Source: Rhizobium sp. P40RR-XXII (GTDB lineage Bacteria > Pseudomonadota > Alphaproteobacteria > Rhizobiales > Rhizobiaceae). Taken from it: a stretch of 64,000 bases of DNA. Shown one piece after another: positions 18,442-28,961 of the stretch. The translations under genes were made by a program, and so were the position numbers. The DNA lies in NCBI RefSeq assembly GCF_012641405.1, contig NZ_JABAII010000017.1:83276-147275 (forward strand). Reading direction: 5' to 3'. The stretch's first letter is position 1, and each line of letters starts with the position of its first letter. The notes under the pieces were generated by a model. It saw only the letters and a list, made by a program, of their open reading frames with translations. It searched no databases and was not told the origin of the DNA.

Positions 18442-18710
18442 ATGGCGGTAACTGTGATATTCGGCCCGGGATATGATCAATACCCACGGGCGGCGGTCAT
18501 GAAGGTTATGCGAAAGCTTGGTGCCTTCGTCAAAAGCCGGAATTGGTCCGTCGCGGGATCGCAGGAAATCGAGACAATGCAGGCGCCATAAGCCGGAAGC
18601 GCGATAACCATCGAGGTCGAAACCTATATTGGACTTCTATCACTGGCGATGAGAACGTGATCAATGAAATCTCGGAGCGAATGAGGCAGGTCGCCAAATC
18701 TCCCACCTGA
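18442..18710 (+). pseudogene. Possible broken small gene
   Basis: From ATG 18442 a 49-residue frame (MAVTVIFGPGYDQYPRAAVM) ends at TAA 18589. Translation past the stop continues with protein-like sequence (AITIEVETYIGLL). After a shift into another frame it ends with INEISERMRQVAKS and a stop at 18708. The continuity suggests one small gene broken by a stop and a frameshift. The family is not recognised and chance cannot be excluded. Confidence 0.35.
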
Positions 18711-18758
18711 TCCTATCCCGCGATATTGGACCACCACACCATAGCGGACCGTTGAGGT

Positions 18759-19850
18759 ATGGGCCCTCTTCGATCGCCGACGAGACGCGTCTCCGCATGG
18801 ATACTTTTAAGGGAATGGGACAGCGGCTCATGGCCCTTGCATAACACAAGCTTGCTCTTGGCATTAATAGCTTGCGCGCGGAATGCGGTGCCGCTTAGTC
18901 TAGGCAACCGGGGTTTGAACATTCAATCAGAGGAAACTTTGTCAGCACGTTTTCCCTTGTTTCAAGGCGTTGCAGCTCATAGAGCAACGCCTGTCTGGCG
19001 GCGCGCGGCAAAGCTGCGGAACCATCCAAGGCTTCTCGACGCGCTCCATGGCTACTGTCGCGACATGTGCATGCCATCGTCGGCGGCCTGGCCAGCAAAC
19101 AAGGTTTTCGGGCAGAAGTTTCGTTACATCACAGCGTACAGCTTGATCGGAAATTTCGTGCGCTGGTCGGAGACCGGTGAAGTTCCGCCCACGCTGAAGA
19201 CGCTTCAGGACAATGTGCCGGCAAGCCCCCGCCAGGTCGCCGACCTCATTAAGCACCTCAGAGCGGGAGGTTATGTTCACGCGATGTCTTCGCCTCAAGA
19301 TGGAAGGGCTATCCATCTTGTGCCGACACAAGAGCTACTTTTGGAGGTCGCTCGATCACCATTGGCATGTTTAAGAGCAGCGGAGGTACTTGGTGAAGCA
19401 GTGCCGGGCACCTGCCAAAGGCTTCATTCGGAACCGGAATTTCTTGCTGGATGGATCGGGGAGTCTGTGCGGGAATATCGGGGAGCCGATATCCTTTTCT
19501 CGCCATTTCCAACCATCGTTCGCTTCAGCGAACGCGATGCCGGATACATGGCGCTGACGGCAGTAATTGGCTGCCACTACGCAACTGTTTTAGGAGACCA
19601 GACTTGGCAACTTCGTCCAACGCAGGACGTGTTCGCCAGGCACTTCAAAGTGTCGCGTCAGCACATCGGAAACCTGTTCTTGGAGGCAAGGCAAGCAGGT
19701 CTTTTCGCGGTCCGCGAAGGAAAAATTATCAATATTGAGCCAGACCTCGTGACGGAGTTCGGAAACTTCGTTATCGGCCAGATGGCGCACTACTCCATGA
19801 TGGCGGAGCGGGTCGCTGATCGGGCGAAATCAGAAAACGGCTCTGCGTAA
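18759..19850 (+). CDS. Putative two-winged-helix transcriptional regulator
   Basis: The open frame has 363 codons. The first 50-60 residues do not look protein-like, so the true start is probably further in, around the TTG near 18915. A first MarR-like winged helix is seen at about residues 145-195 (VPASPRQVADLIKHLRAGGY, then the wing with PQDGRAIHLVPT). A second winged helix lies near 285-330 (TQDVFARHFKVSRQHIGNLF, then GLFAVREGKII). No ligand-binding domain is apparent. The gene stands alone, 190 bp before the IalB-like gene, and its base composition is somewhat less GC-rich than its neighbours. I infer a DNA-binding role; targets are unknown. Confidence 0.7.
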   Translation: MGPLRSPTRRVSAWILLREWDSGSWPLHNTSLLLALIACARNAVPLSLGNRGLNIQSEETLSARFPLFQGVAAHRATPVWRRAAKLRNHPRLLDALHGYCRDMCMPSSAAWPANKVFGQKFRYITAYSLIGNFVRWSETGEVPPTLKTLQDNVPASPRQVADLIKHLRAGGYVHAMSSPQDGRAIHLVPTQELLLEVARSPLACLRAAEVLGEAVPGTCQRLHSEPEFLAGWIGESVREYRGADILFSPFPTIVRFSERDAGYMALTAVIGCHYATVLGDQTWQLRPTQDVFARHFKVSRQHIGNLFLEARQAGLFAVREGKIINIEPDLVTEFGNFVIGQMAHYSMMAERVADRAKSENGSA

Positions 19851-20039
19851 TGATGATGACGCCACTTTGGAGCGCTTTTCCGCTTCGAAAAGATGGAATG
19901 CAGAACCTCTTGTACCGGACGGGTTACTTGGATTACCGTTCACAAAATGAAGTGTTGCCCTTGCGGCGCAATCACGGCGGGTAACGACTTGGACAGCTTC
20001 ATTTGGTAAACGCGGTTTAAAATCAGGTAAGTTTTTGAT

Positions 20040-20579
20040 ATGAGAAAATTCAACCCGCTCTCTTTGGGTCCGGCGAGCTTGATCGTCGGCGTACTGGCAA
20101 GTGCCGCGTTTGCTCAGACACCATCTTCCGCCCTGCCAGGAGGCGCCAGTTCACTTCAGGAAACCTTCCAAGATTGGCGGGTGACCTGCAGCCTTATGCA
20201 GAACAACAAGATATGCTCGGTCGCGCAGGTACAAACCCAGCAGAATGGCCAGCGGGTGTTGGCAATCGAACTCGCGGCCTCGAAGGACAACGGCGCGAGC
20301 GGCGTTCTTATGCTCCCCTTTGGGCTGAAGCTTCAGGACGGCGCAATACTGAAGATCGACAACAATCCGCCGCTACCTCCACTTTCCTTCTCGACCTGTC
20401 TGCCAGTAGGCTGTGTCGTTCCCGTGAATTTAACGGCCGCAAGTGTAAACGCATTGAGATCCGGTACATCGTTGACCGTGAGTGCTAACGCTGCGGATGG
20501 AGCGCAAAGCCTCAGTCTTCCCGTTTCGTTGAAAGGCCTGGCCCCCGCTCTCGACCGGCTCAATCAGCTTCAGAAATAA
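20040..20579 (+). CDS. IalB-family exported protein (invasion associated locus B)
   Basis: A 179-residue protein. Residues 1-25 form a signal peptide (LASAAFAQ). The body matches the IalB family: FQDWRVTCSLMQNNKICSVAQ near residues 42-63, then a central ALELAAS-like beta region, and STCLPVGCVVPVN near 120-133. The four Cys residues are placed for two disulphides, as in the family. Length fits. IalB of Bartonella supports host-cell invasion; rhizobial homologues are envelope proteins of unclear role. An AGGTAAG sequence lies ahead of the ATG. Confidence 0.88.
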   Translation: MRKFNPLSLGPASLIVGVLASAAFAQTPSSALPGGASSLQETFQDWRVTCSLMQNNKICSVAQVQTQQNGQRVLAIELAASKDNGASGVLMLPFGLKLQDGAILKIDNNPPLPPLSFSTCLPVGCVVPVNLTAASVNALRSGTSLTVSANAADGAQSLSLPVSLKGLAPALDRLNQLQK

Positions 20580-20938
20580 GCGAGAATGAGGCTGTGAGCG
20601 GCGAATAGGCGGTACCAGCACCTGTCGCATTGACGTTTTCAGCTGGCATTCGAAGCTGAGGCGAGAAGACACGAAGGCGCGGCGCTCCTCTAAAAATACA
20701 TGCAACTTTTGGGCTGGAAAAATCAAACTTCCTCGCGCTAAAGATTGGGCAGGGGATTAGTGTTTCGCATACCTGCGGTTGAGCACCGGACGCCTATGCG
20801 CAAGCGTAGGTGCCATTTATCCCATGACGAAATAACGGGTTCGAAAGCGCCCGATGGCTCACGGCTCACAGGAGCGGAACCGATCCGATAAGGCGCGGGT
20901 CCACTCGGACTTTGCAGCAGTATCGGCAAGTGCAAAGG
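20580..20938. other. Intergenic region before the autotransporter gene
   Basis: About 350 bp without a credible gene. It probably carries the promoter of the large autotransporter gene. I see no clear operator or sigma-70 pair in it. Confidence 0.5.
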
Positions 20939-23900
20939 ATGAACAAAAGAGTGACTGATCGCATCAATGGCTTCCAATGCGTCAGCAGGCTCAATATCCG
21001 GCCTTCTTTAGTGGGGCTTTTGGCTGGTGTATCCCTGCTAGCGCTCCTTGTGTATCACCGAACGGCACATGCGCAAGATCAGGTCGTCGACGGTCAAACA
21101 GTAATCGTGTCCAACGCGCCATCCTCCGATTTTCCATCGCCCTTGGTCATTAGCGGCGCCTTGATAGTGGGAGACGCGGGCAACGGAGTGTTGACGGTTG
21201 TCGGAAGTGGTTCCGTTTCCAGTGCATCCGGCATTATTGGCAACGCGGGAAGCTCATCTGGAACCGTAACCGTCGATGGCGCCGGATCAAACTGGGGAGT
21301 TGCGGGCTCACTTGTGGTCGGTGATGCGGGCTCCGGTACGCTGGCGGTTGCCAACGGCGGTGTAGTCAGCACGGCCAGTTTCGACATTGCGCGGCAGGCC
21401 GGCTCCGCCGGCACGCTTAACATCGGCTCTGCGGCGGGAGGTACCCCGACCGCAGCTGGCACCGTTGATGCGTCCACGATCGCGTTCGGGTCTGGCACCG
21501 GCACGATTGTCTTCAATCATACGGGCAATCCGGACGGCTCCGACTACAGTTTTGCCCCCGTTATCACCGGCACCGGCACGATCGATCATCTTGCCGGCAA
21601 TACGATCCTGACCGGTTCGAACAGCGCCGGCAGCGACTTCACCGGCACGCTCAACCTGTCGGGTGGCAATCTGACCATCAATGGCACCTTCGGCGATACG
21701 ACGAACAACCATAGTGCCACCGTCAATGTCACGGGTGCCGCGAACCTGACGGGCTCGGGAACCATCGCGGGCAATCTCAACCTTGACCGAGGTGCGACGC
21801 TGTCCTGGCAGTCGGGTCAGACGATGAGCGTTCTGGGCATCTTGGGAATTGGCGATACTGCGGATGCCAATCTATCTATCGGCGGAGCCAGCAAGTTGAC
21901 TTCAAATGTTCTGGAGGTCGGAGCTGGTGCAGGCGGAAGCGGGAGTCTCATCGTCGACGGCGTCAATGCTAACGCTACAGTCAGTCAGCTCCTCGTCGGC
22001 TATAACGGAGATGGCGCGCTGACCGTCAGTGGTGGCGGACAGTTCAGCAGTTTTTCTACTGCAATGGGATGGGCTTCCGGTTCAAGCGGCACCGTCACCG
22101 TAACCGGCCTCGGCTCGACATTTGATGTCAACCAAGGTTTTTACATTGGCAATCGCGGACGTGCGAACGTCACGGTAAATGATGGCGGAACGCTCCATAA
22201 CGGGGGAAATGTAGAAATCAGTGGTGAGGGGGCAACGGTCACCGGTGCTGGATCGCGTTGGGTTTCCGATGGTGATGTTTCCCTGACAGGAGATGGCACG
22301 ACGCTTGCCGTTCTGGACGGAGGAACGTTCAACAGCGGTGGCTATAGTAATATTGGCGTTACTAATCACGCAGCCAACACCCTAAAAGTCAGTGGATCAG
22401 GCTCGAAATTCACCAGCGTCAACGATGCTTCTATTGGCCTCAGCGGAGCGGGCATCCTCACAGTTTCCGATGGCGGCGTGTTCAGCGTCACCAGCGGCAA
22501 GCTATTCATCGCGACGATCGATTACTTGAACCTGCCCACCACCGGCATGCTCAATATCGGCTCCGCGATGGGAGATACCCCAACGGCGGCCGGCACCATC
22601 GATGCGTCCACGATCGCCTTCGGGTCTGGCACCGGCACAATTGTCTTCAACCATACGGGCAACCCGGACGGCTCCGACTACAGTTTTGCCCCCGTTATCA
22701 CCGGCACCGGCACGATCGATCATCTTGCCGGCAATACGATCCTGACCGGTTCGAACAGCGCCGGCAGCGACTTCACCGGCACGCTCAACCTGTCGGGTGG
22801 CAATCTGACCATCAATGGCACCTTCGGCGATACGACGAACAACCATAGTGCCACCGTCAATGTCACGGGTGCCGCGAACCTGACGGGCTCGGGAACCATC
22901 GCGGGCAATCTCAACCTTGACCGAGGTGCGGCGCTGTCCTGGCAGTCGGGTCAGACGATGAGCGTTCTGGGCATTTTCAAGGTTGGCGATACCGGCGAGG
23001 CCAGCCTGTCCATTGGTGGAACCAGCAACATCAATTCATTCAATTTGGTGGCCGGAGCCAGTGCAGGCGGAAGCGGGAGCCTCCTCTTAAACGGCACCGA
23101 TGCGCGGTTGACGACAACTCAGGTTCTTCTGGGCTACGGAGGAGATGGCGAACTGACCGTCAGCGGTGGCGGACAGGTCAACAGCGTTCTTGCTGCCTTC
23201 GGCTGGGATCCCGGCTCAAGCGGCATCCTCACCGTAACCGGTCCAGGATCTACATTTGATGTCACCGCTGCTTTCAGCATTGCGATTGCTGGGCGTGCGA
23301 ACATAACAGTAGCTGATGGTGGAACAGTCCATAACGGCGCGGGAGTGGAAATCGGTAGTGGCGGAGCGACAGTCACTGGTGCTGGATCGCGTTGGATTTC
23401 TGACGGAGATGTTTCTCTCGTCGGAGACACGACGCTTGCTGTTCTGGACGGGGGAACATTCACCGGCGGTGGCTACAGCAACATCGGCTACACGAACGCA
23501 GCCAGCACTCTCAAAGTCAGTGGATCAGGCTCGAAATTCACTAGCTTGAACGATGCTTCGATTGGCGTTGCGGGAATTGGCGCGCTGACAGTTGCCGACG
23601 GCGGCGTATTTGCAGTCACCAGCGGCAAGATGTTCATTGCGACGAACACTTATATGGACCGACCCACCACCGGCATGCTCAATATCGGCTCTGCGACGGG
23701 AGATACCCCAACGGTGGCCGGCACCATCGATGCGTCCACAATTGCCTTCGGGCCCGGCACAGGCACGATTGTCTTCAACCATACGGGCAACCCGGACGGC
23801 TCCGACTACAGTTTTGCCCCCGTTATCACCGGCACCGGCACGATCGATCATCTTGCCGGCAATACGATCCTGACCGGTTCGAACAGCGCCGGCAGCGATT

Positions 23901-26900
23901 TCACCGGCACGCTCAACCTGTCGGGCGGCAGTCTGACCGTAGACGGCACCCTCGGCGATACCACCAGCAAGAATGCCATCGTCAATGTCACCGGTGCCGC
24001 GAACCTGACGGGATCGGGAACGATCGCAGGATCGGTTAGTGTCGGCAACGGAGGCACTCTTTCCGGGCGGGCAGGAACGACGCTGGCGATCGGCGGTAAT
24101 CTTTCACTGGCCTCAGGCTCCATTACGAACGCGGCACTAGGCGCGCGTTCGGCGCCAGCCCTGTTTGAAGTTGGCGGCAACCTGACCCTCGGCGGAACGC
24201 TCAATGTCTCGGATGCCGGAAACTTCGGCAGGGGTGTTTACCGGCTGTTTGATTACGGCGGCACACTGACGAACAATGGGTTGACGATAGGCTCCACGCC
24301 AGATGGGATCGGTGCGAGCGATCTATCCGTACAAACCGCCGTTGCGGGCAACGTCAATCTTGTATCGACAGCTGGTGCTGCTCTTTCCTTCTGGGACGGC
24401 GGGAATGCCAGCCTGCATGACAACGGCGTTGTCGACGGCGGTACAGGCACTTGGACGGCGCACGCAGTCCCAATTGGCGGCAATTGGACCGACCAATCGG
24501 GAGTGCTCAACACCTCCTATGATCCGAACCCAAGTTTCGCTGTATTTCAGGGCGCGGCCGGCGCGGTCACCATAGACGACGCGAGTGTTGACGTGGGCAT
24601 TACCGGGATGCAGTTCGCAGCCGATGCCTACCAAATTAGAGGGGATCCCCTCGTTCTGCAGGGTACAAGCGAGACAACCATTCGCGTCGGCGACGGCACC
24701 GCCGCGGGTGCGAGCTTCGACGCGACGATCGCATCCGTTCTCACCGGCAGCTCTGGTCTTGACAAAACCGATCTCGGCACTCTCATCCTCACGGGGGAAA
24801 ACACCTATACGGGCGCCACCACAATCTCTGCTGGCAGCCTGCAGATCGGTGCGGGCGGCACCTCGGGATCGATCGTTGGCGATGTGGTGACCAATGGGAC
24901 CCTCGCCTTCAACCGCTCGGACTCCATCGCATTTAGTGGCAAGATCGACGGTACGGGCAAGGTCGTTCAGCGCGGCACAGGCACATTGGAACTTACAAAC
25001 AGCCAAAACCGCTATACCGGCGGCACCGTCATTGAAAGCGGCACTTTGGCTGGAAGCACCGTCAGCATCCGCGGCGACATCCTGAATAACGGCCTCCTTC
25101 GCATCACCGACCTTGGAAACAACACCTACTCGGGCGCGCTGTCAGGTACAGGCAGTGTGCTCGTTGATGGGATAGGGACTCTGACGCTCGCCGGCAACAA
25201 TAGCTTCACTGGCGGACTGGCTGTTCTAAATGGCAAGAACATCAACGCGTCCTCCGATGCAAATCTCGGCGGCACAGGCAATGTGGTCACACTGAACGGT
25301 GCGTCTCTGACGGCGACGGCAAGCTTTGCCACGCAGAAAACGATGACACTGGGCGCAGGGGGAGGATATTTCGGAGCAAATAGCGGCACAACGCTTTCTC
25401 TCAATGGTGCGATAAACGGTGTCGGAAATCTTGTGAAAGCTGGCGATGGCATCCTCAGTATCGGCGGTACTGCCAGCTATACCGGCGCGACCAATATCAA
25501 TAACGGAACGCTTGTCGTTGCAGCTGGCGCTTCGTTGACCTCTTCGTCGTCACTGACGGTCGGCAGCGGCGGCACTCTTTCTGGATCAGGGACGGTCGGC
25601 ACTACTGTCGTCAATGCGGGTGGACGTATTTCGCCCGGGGGCTCGGTTGGTAATTTGAGCATTGCCGGTGACCTGACGCTGGCAACAGGCGCAATATTTG
25701 ATTACGAGCTCGGCAGACCCGGCTCGCAAAGCAATCCTGCCGCAGGAACGAGTGATCGCCTTAATGTGTCTGGCAACCTGACGCTCGCTGGCACGCTGAA
25801 CCTTCAACAAAGCGCCGGGGTCACCGACGGCACAGCCGGGTTTGGCTACTACCGTCTAATGACCTATGGTGGAAATCTGAGTGGACCGGGGCTCACGATT
25901 GGCAATGCGCTCTTACCCGCAGATCCGAGCGCGTACCAGATCCAGGCGGGCTCCGGGTATGTGGACCTTTTCGTGGCCGCGGTCGGAGACGACAACCTGC
26001 AAACATGGAACGGCGGCACCGGCAGCTGGACGACGTCGGGCACGCTCTGGTTCAACCAGAACGGCTCCTTGCCCGCCGTTTGGGCCGGGAATACCGCGGT
26101 GTTCAAGGATGATCCCTCCGGCTTGTTCGCCGGTGCGACTATCGACGTTGTTGGAACACAAAGCTTCAAGGGACTGCAGTTCGTCGATGAAGGCTACCGC
26201 CTGCAGGGTGGCGGTTCTCTTCTGATCGACGGTTCGCAACGCGCCGACAAAAACGCGGAAATCCGTGTTCTGGCGGATCGCGCCGAGATTGCCACAACCA
26301 TTACAGGGACCGGCGGGATTACGAAAACCGAAGCAGGCACGCTGGTCCTTTCCGGCACCAACAGCTACAGCGGCGGCACTACTATTCTCGGCGGTGCGAT
26401 CGAAGTTGCAAGCAATGCCAATCTCGGCGACTCCTCGGGCAGCTTGAGCTTGAATGGCGGCATGCTTACCGCAACTGCAAGCTTCGCAAGCTTGCGCAGC
26501 GTCACACTCGGCCCATCGGGTGGTGCTTTCAATGTTGCCAGTTCCAACGAGCTTACCCTCGGTGGAGTGATGAGCGGTGAGGGTGACCTGGCCAAGCAAG
26601 GCAGCGGCACGCTGATCTTGTCCGGCACCGGTTCCTATGGCGATACTCGCGTATCAGGCGGGACACTTATCGGCAGTTCGCATTCGATCTCGGGAACTAT
26701 TTTCAACGGCGCGACGACGGTCTTCAACCAGGCGAGCGATGGCAGTTTCGATGGGAATATCACCGGTCTTGCCGGCGTCAGCGGCCAGATGATTAAACGC
26801 GGCGTCGGCTCCTTGTCGCTCACCGGCAGTTCAACTTTGAACTGGACTGTGGAGCAAGGCGATCTCACCGCCGCTGCGAGCCGCTTTAATGGCAATGTCG

Positions 26901-28660
26901 CTATCGACAGCGGTGCGTCCTTCGCGTTCGCTGAGGATACGAATGCGACCTATGATGGTGTCTTGTCCGGATCGGGCAGTTTCGTGAAGGATGGCAATGG
27001 CACCCTTGTGATGGGCGGCGATAGTTCTGGTTATGTGGGAGAGACATCCATCCTCAACGGCAAGCTCACAGTGGGCGGTCCAGGCAGCAATGCCCGTCTT
27101 GGCGGCTCTTTCGTGGTCGGCAACGGCGCTGTCCTGGGGGGCTCGGGCACGATCGGCAATGGGGCGGGTTCCACCGTCACGCTAAATCCAGGCAGCGCGA
27201 TCAGCCCGGGTAACTCACCGGGAACGCTCACCGTTGATGGCAATCTCTTTTTCGGTTCTGGCGCGCGCTACGACGTGGAAGTGGTGCCCGGTACCACGAT
27301 CAGCGATCTCATCGCTGTGACCGGTAGCGCCGCTCTCAACGGAGGTTCGGTCGTTCATGTTGGCGTCACCGGCGCATATGCCCCGACAGCGACTTATACG
27401 ATCCTTCATGCCAATGCTGGGCTGACAGGCGCGTTTGACAGCGTCAGCTCCAGTTTCGCTTTTCTCGATCCAACTCTTGGCTATGGCGCAAACGAGGTGA
27501 CGCTGACGCTGGCCCGCAACAGCTTGGCCTTCACCGATGTCGCCAACACACGGAACCAGCGTGTCACGGCCAATGCTCTCGAAAGCCTTGGCTTCGGCGA
27601 TGCGCTTTATGATGCGGTTGTACAGCTCGACAGTGCAAGTGCGAGGAGCGCCTTCGATCAGTTGTCCGGTGAAATCCATGCCTCGGCTAAAACGGCCATG
27701 ATTGAAGACGCGTGGCAGGTCCGCAATGCTATTAATGAACGTATTCGGGCCGCTTTTGGTGACGTCGGAACGTCAGCGTCAACTGTTGTCAGCTATGGAG
27801 CCGACGGACCGGTTTCCGCCCGTGCTCAGGATGACAATGGGGTCAGCCTTTGGACGAACGGTTTCGGCGCGTGGAGCCGAGTTGACGGCGATGGAAATGC
27901 CGCTGCCATCGACCACTCCATGACTGGCTTCGTCCTTGGCCTCGATGGGATGGTGACGGATGATTGGCGGCTTGGCATTCTCGGAGGATATAGTCACTCA
28001 TCGTTCGATTCCACTGAGCGCGCCTCTTCGGGCGGCAGCGACAACTACCATATCGGCCTCTACTCCGGCGCCGAATGGGGCTCGCTGGCCTTCCGCTCCG
28101 GGCTTGCTTATTCATGGCATGATATCGACATACATCGCTCCGCCACCTTTACCGGCTTCCGGGACCGATTGTCGGCGGACCACAATGCGTTCAGTTTTCA
28201 AGCATTCGGCGAGCTCGGCTATCGGATCGATCTCGCGCCATTCGCATTGGAGCCGTTCATTAACCTCGCCCATGTGAACCTTCAGACAAATGGCTTTGCC
28301 GAACAGGGGGGTGCCGGTGCGCAAAGGGTCGAAGGTGACAGCACCGATACCAGTTTCACAACACTTGGAATGCGCGCTTCGAGCGAGATCGACTTGGGGC
28401 CGGTGCAAGCGACCGTACGAGGTCTTATTGGTTGGCGCCATGCCTTTGGCGATACCACACCATCTTCCACCAACAGCTTTGCCAGCGGCAATGCGTTCGC
28501 TGTTGCCGGCATACCCATCACCAAAGACGCTGCTGCGCTGGAACTCGGTTTCGACTTACCCATCAAAGACGCGGCGAGCTTTGGCCTGTCATATCAGGGC
28601 CAACTGAGCAGCGAGAGCCAAAGCCATGGAATTAACGCCAAATTCAATATGCGATTTTAA
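20939..28660 (+). CDS. Very large autotransporter (type V secretion) with beta-strand repeat passenger
   Basis: About 2,573 residues from ATG 20939; a TTG at 20912 would add nine residues and the choice is open. An extended signal peptide (LNIRPSLVGLLAGVSLLALL to TAHAQ) precedes a passenger made of autotransporter-associated beta-strand and PATR-like repeats. Examples are DGGTFNSGGYSNIG, ADGGTVHNGAG and TGENTYTGATTISAGSLQIG. The last 275 residues or so, from VSLWTNGFGAWSRVDGDG, are the outer-membrane beta-barrel, ending in the classical terminal Phe (KFNMRF). The protein is therefore expected on the cell surface, as an adhesin or biofilm factor. The passenger contains roughly 1.13-kb near-identical DNA repeats. 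No protease or lipase active site was noticed. Confidence 0.93.
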   Translation: MNKRVTDRINGFQCVSRLNIRPSLVGLLAGVSLLALLVYHRTAHAQDQVVDGQTVIVSNAPSSDFPSPLVISGALIVGDAGNGVLTVVGSGSVSSASGIIGNAGSSSGTVTVDGAGSNWGVAGSLVVGDAGSGTLAVANGGVVSTASFDIARQAGSAGTLNIGSAAGGTPTAAGTVDASTIAFGSGTGTIVFNHTGNPDGSDYSFAPVITGTGTIDHLAGNTILTGSNSAGSDFTGTLNLSGGNLTINGTFGDTTNNHSATVNVTGAANLTGSGTIAGNLNLDRGATLSWQSGQTMSVLGILGIGDTADANLSIGGASKLTSNVLEVGAGAGGSGSLIVDGVNANATVSQLLVGYNGDGALTVSGGGQFSSFSTAMGWASGSSGTVTVTGLGSTFDVNQGFYIGNRGRANVTVNDGGTLHNGGNVEISGEGATVTGAGSRWVSDGDVSLTGDGTTLAVLDGGTFNSGGYSNIGVTNHAANTLKVSGSGSKFTSVNDASIGLSGAGILTVSDGGVFSVTSGKLFIATIDYLNLPTTGMLNIGSAMGDTPTAAGTIDASTIAFGSGTGTIVFNHTGNPDGSDYSFAPVITGTGTIDHLAGNTILTGSNSAGSDFTGTLNLSGGNLTINGTFGDTTNNHSATVNVTGAANLTGSGTIAGNLNLDRGAALSWQSGQTMSVLGIFKVGDTGEASLSIGGTSNINSFNLVAGASAGGSGSLLLNGTDARLTTTQVLLGYGGDGELTVSGGGQVNSVLAAFGWDPGSSGILTVTGPGSTFDVTAAFSIAIAGRANITVADGGTVHNGAGVEIGSGGATVTGAGSRWISDGDVSLVGDTTLAVLDGGTFTGGGYSNIGYTNAASTLKVSGSGSKFTSLNDASIGVAGIGALTVADGGVFAVTSGKMFIATNTYMDRPTTGMLNIGSATGDTPTVAGTIDASTIAFGPGTGTIVFNHTGNPDGSDYSFAPVITGTGTIDHLAGNTILTGSNSAGSDFTGTLNLSGGSLTVDGTLGDTTSKNAIVNVTGAANLTGSGTIAGSVSVGNGGTLSGRAGTTLAIGGNLSLASGSITNAALGARSAPALFEVGGNLTLGGTLNVSDAGNFGRGVYRLFDYGGTLTNNGLTIGSTPDGIGASDLSVQTAVAGNVNLVSTAGAALSFWDGGNASLHDNGVVDGGTGTWTAHAVPIGGNWTDQSGVLNTSYDPNPSFAVFQGAAGAVTIDDASVDVGITGMQFAADAYQIRGDPLVLQGTSETTIRVGDGTAAGASFDATIASVLTGSSGLDKTDLGTLILTGENTYTGATTISAGSLQIGAGGTSGSIVGDVVTNGTLAFNRSDSIAFSGKIDGTGKVVQRGTGTLELTNSQNRYTGGTVIESGTLAGSTVSIRGDILNNGLLRITDLGNNTYSGALSGTGSVLVDGIGTLTLAGNNSFTGGLAVLNGKNINASSDANLGGTGNVVTLNGASLTATASFATQKTMTLGAGGGYFGANSGTTLSLNGAINGVGNLVKAGDGILSIGGTASYTGATNINNGTLVVAAGASLTSSSSLTVGSGGTLSGSGTVGTTVVNAGGRISPGGSVGNLSIAGDLTLATGAIFDYELGRPGSQSNPAAGTSDRLNVSGNLTLAGTLNLQQSAGVTDGTAGFGYYRLMTYGGNLSGPGLTIGNALLPADPSAYQIQAGSGYVDLFVAAVGDDNLQTWNGGTGSWTTSGTLWFNQNGSLPAVWAGNTAVFKDDPSGLFAGATIDVVGTQSFKGLQFVDEGYRLQGGGSLLIDGSQRADKNAEIRVLADRAEIATTITGTGGITKTEAGTLVLSGTNSYSGGTTILGGAIEVASNANLGDSSGSLSLNGGMLTATASFASLRSVTLGPSGGAFNVASSNELTLGGVMSGEGDLAKQGSGTLILSGTGSYGDTRVSGGTLIGSSHSISGTIFNGATTVFNQASDGSFDGNITGLAGVSGQMIKRGVGSLSLTGSSTLNWTVEQGDLTAAASRFNGNVAIDSGASFAFAEDTNATYDGVLSGSGSFVKDGNGTLVMGGDSSGYVGETSILNGKLTVGGPGSNARLGGSFVVGNGAVLGGSGTIGNGAGSTVTLNPGSAISPGNSPGTLTVDGNLFFGSGARYDVEVVPGTTISDLIAVTGSAALNGGSVVHVGVTGAYAPTATYTILHANAGLTGAFDSVSSSFAFLDPTLGYGANEVTLTLARNSLAFTDVANTRNQRVTANALESLGFGDALYDAVVQLDSASARSAFDQLSGEIHASAKTAMIEDAWQVRNAINERIRAAFGDVGTSASTVVSYGADGPVSARAQDDNGVSLWTNGFGAWSRVDGDGNAAAIDHSMTGFVLGLDGMVTDDWRLGILGGYSHSSFDSTERASSGGSDNYHIGLYSGAEWGSLAFRSGLAYSWHDIDIHRSATFTGFRDRLSADHNAFSFQAFGELGYRIDLAPFALEPFINLAHVNLQTNGFAEQGGAGAQRVEGDSTDTSFTTLGMRASSEIDLGPVQATVRGLIGWRHAFGDTTPSSTNSFASGNAFAVAGIPITKDAAALELGFDLPIKDAASFGLSYQGQLSSESQSHGINAKFNMRF
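21407..24010 (+). repeat. Two full and one partial ~1.13-kb direct repeats inside the autotransporter gene
   Basis: Units start near 21407, 22541 and 23668 (spacing about 1,134 and 1,127 bp); the third is only partly present. Within each, the roughly 350-bp core encoding DASTIAFGSGTGTIVFNHTG to NLTGSGTIAG is almost identical at the DNA level. The distal halves have drifted. Such repeats allow unequal recombination that would change passenger length in steps of about 378 residues. Confidence 0.9.
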
Positions 28661-28961
28661 ACGAGTGCCGCGCGACGGAGCCAGGATGGTGCTCGACTAT
28701 CGCAAATCAGATGTGAGTTCCCGTCCGACTGTTGGTGTCACGGCTTAGCATCTTGCGGCGAGACGATCACCTATTCCGTCGATCCGTACGGCTATCTGTC
28801 ATAGATCCCGACTCTCCCGCCAGGCCCGATCACCATCCTAAAGACTGGCATCACGGCATCCTCACAATCGCCTTTTTGTGTCCTGTCCGACCAATGACAT
28901 GAACATGGGAACCGCCGGTTTGTATGCCTTCAAGACGTTCCACCTCGAGCCCTCGCCCAAC
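28661..28961. other. Interval between convergent genes
   Basis: About 300 bp between the autotransporter stop and the convergent pRiA4b ORF-3 gene. Short protein-like pieces (for example ETITYSVDPYGYLS near 28760-28800) could be gene debris, but nothing can be assigned. Confidence 0.35.

Noticed and set aside
21407..24010. Could the regular repeats be a CRISPR array
   Set aside because: The units are over 1 kb, in frame and encode autotransporter passenger sequence; there are no short repeats with unique spacers and no cas genes.
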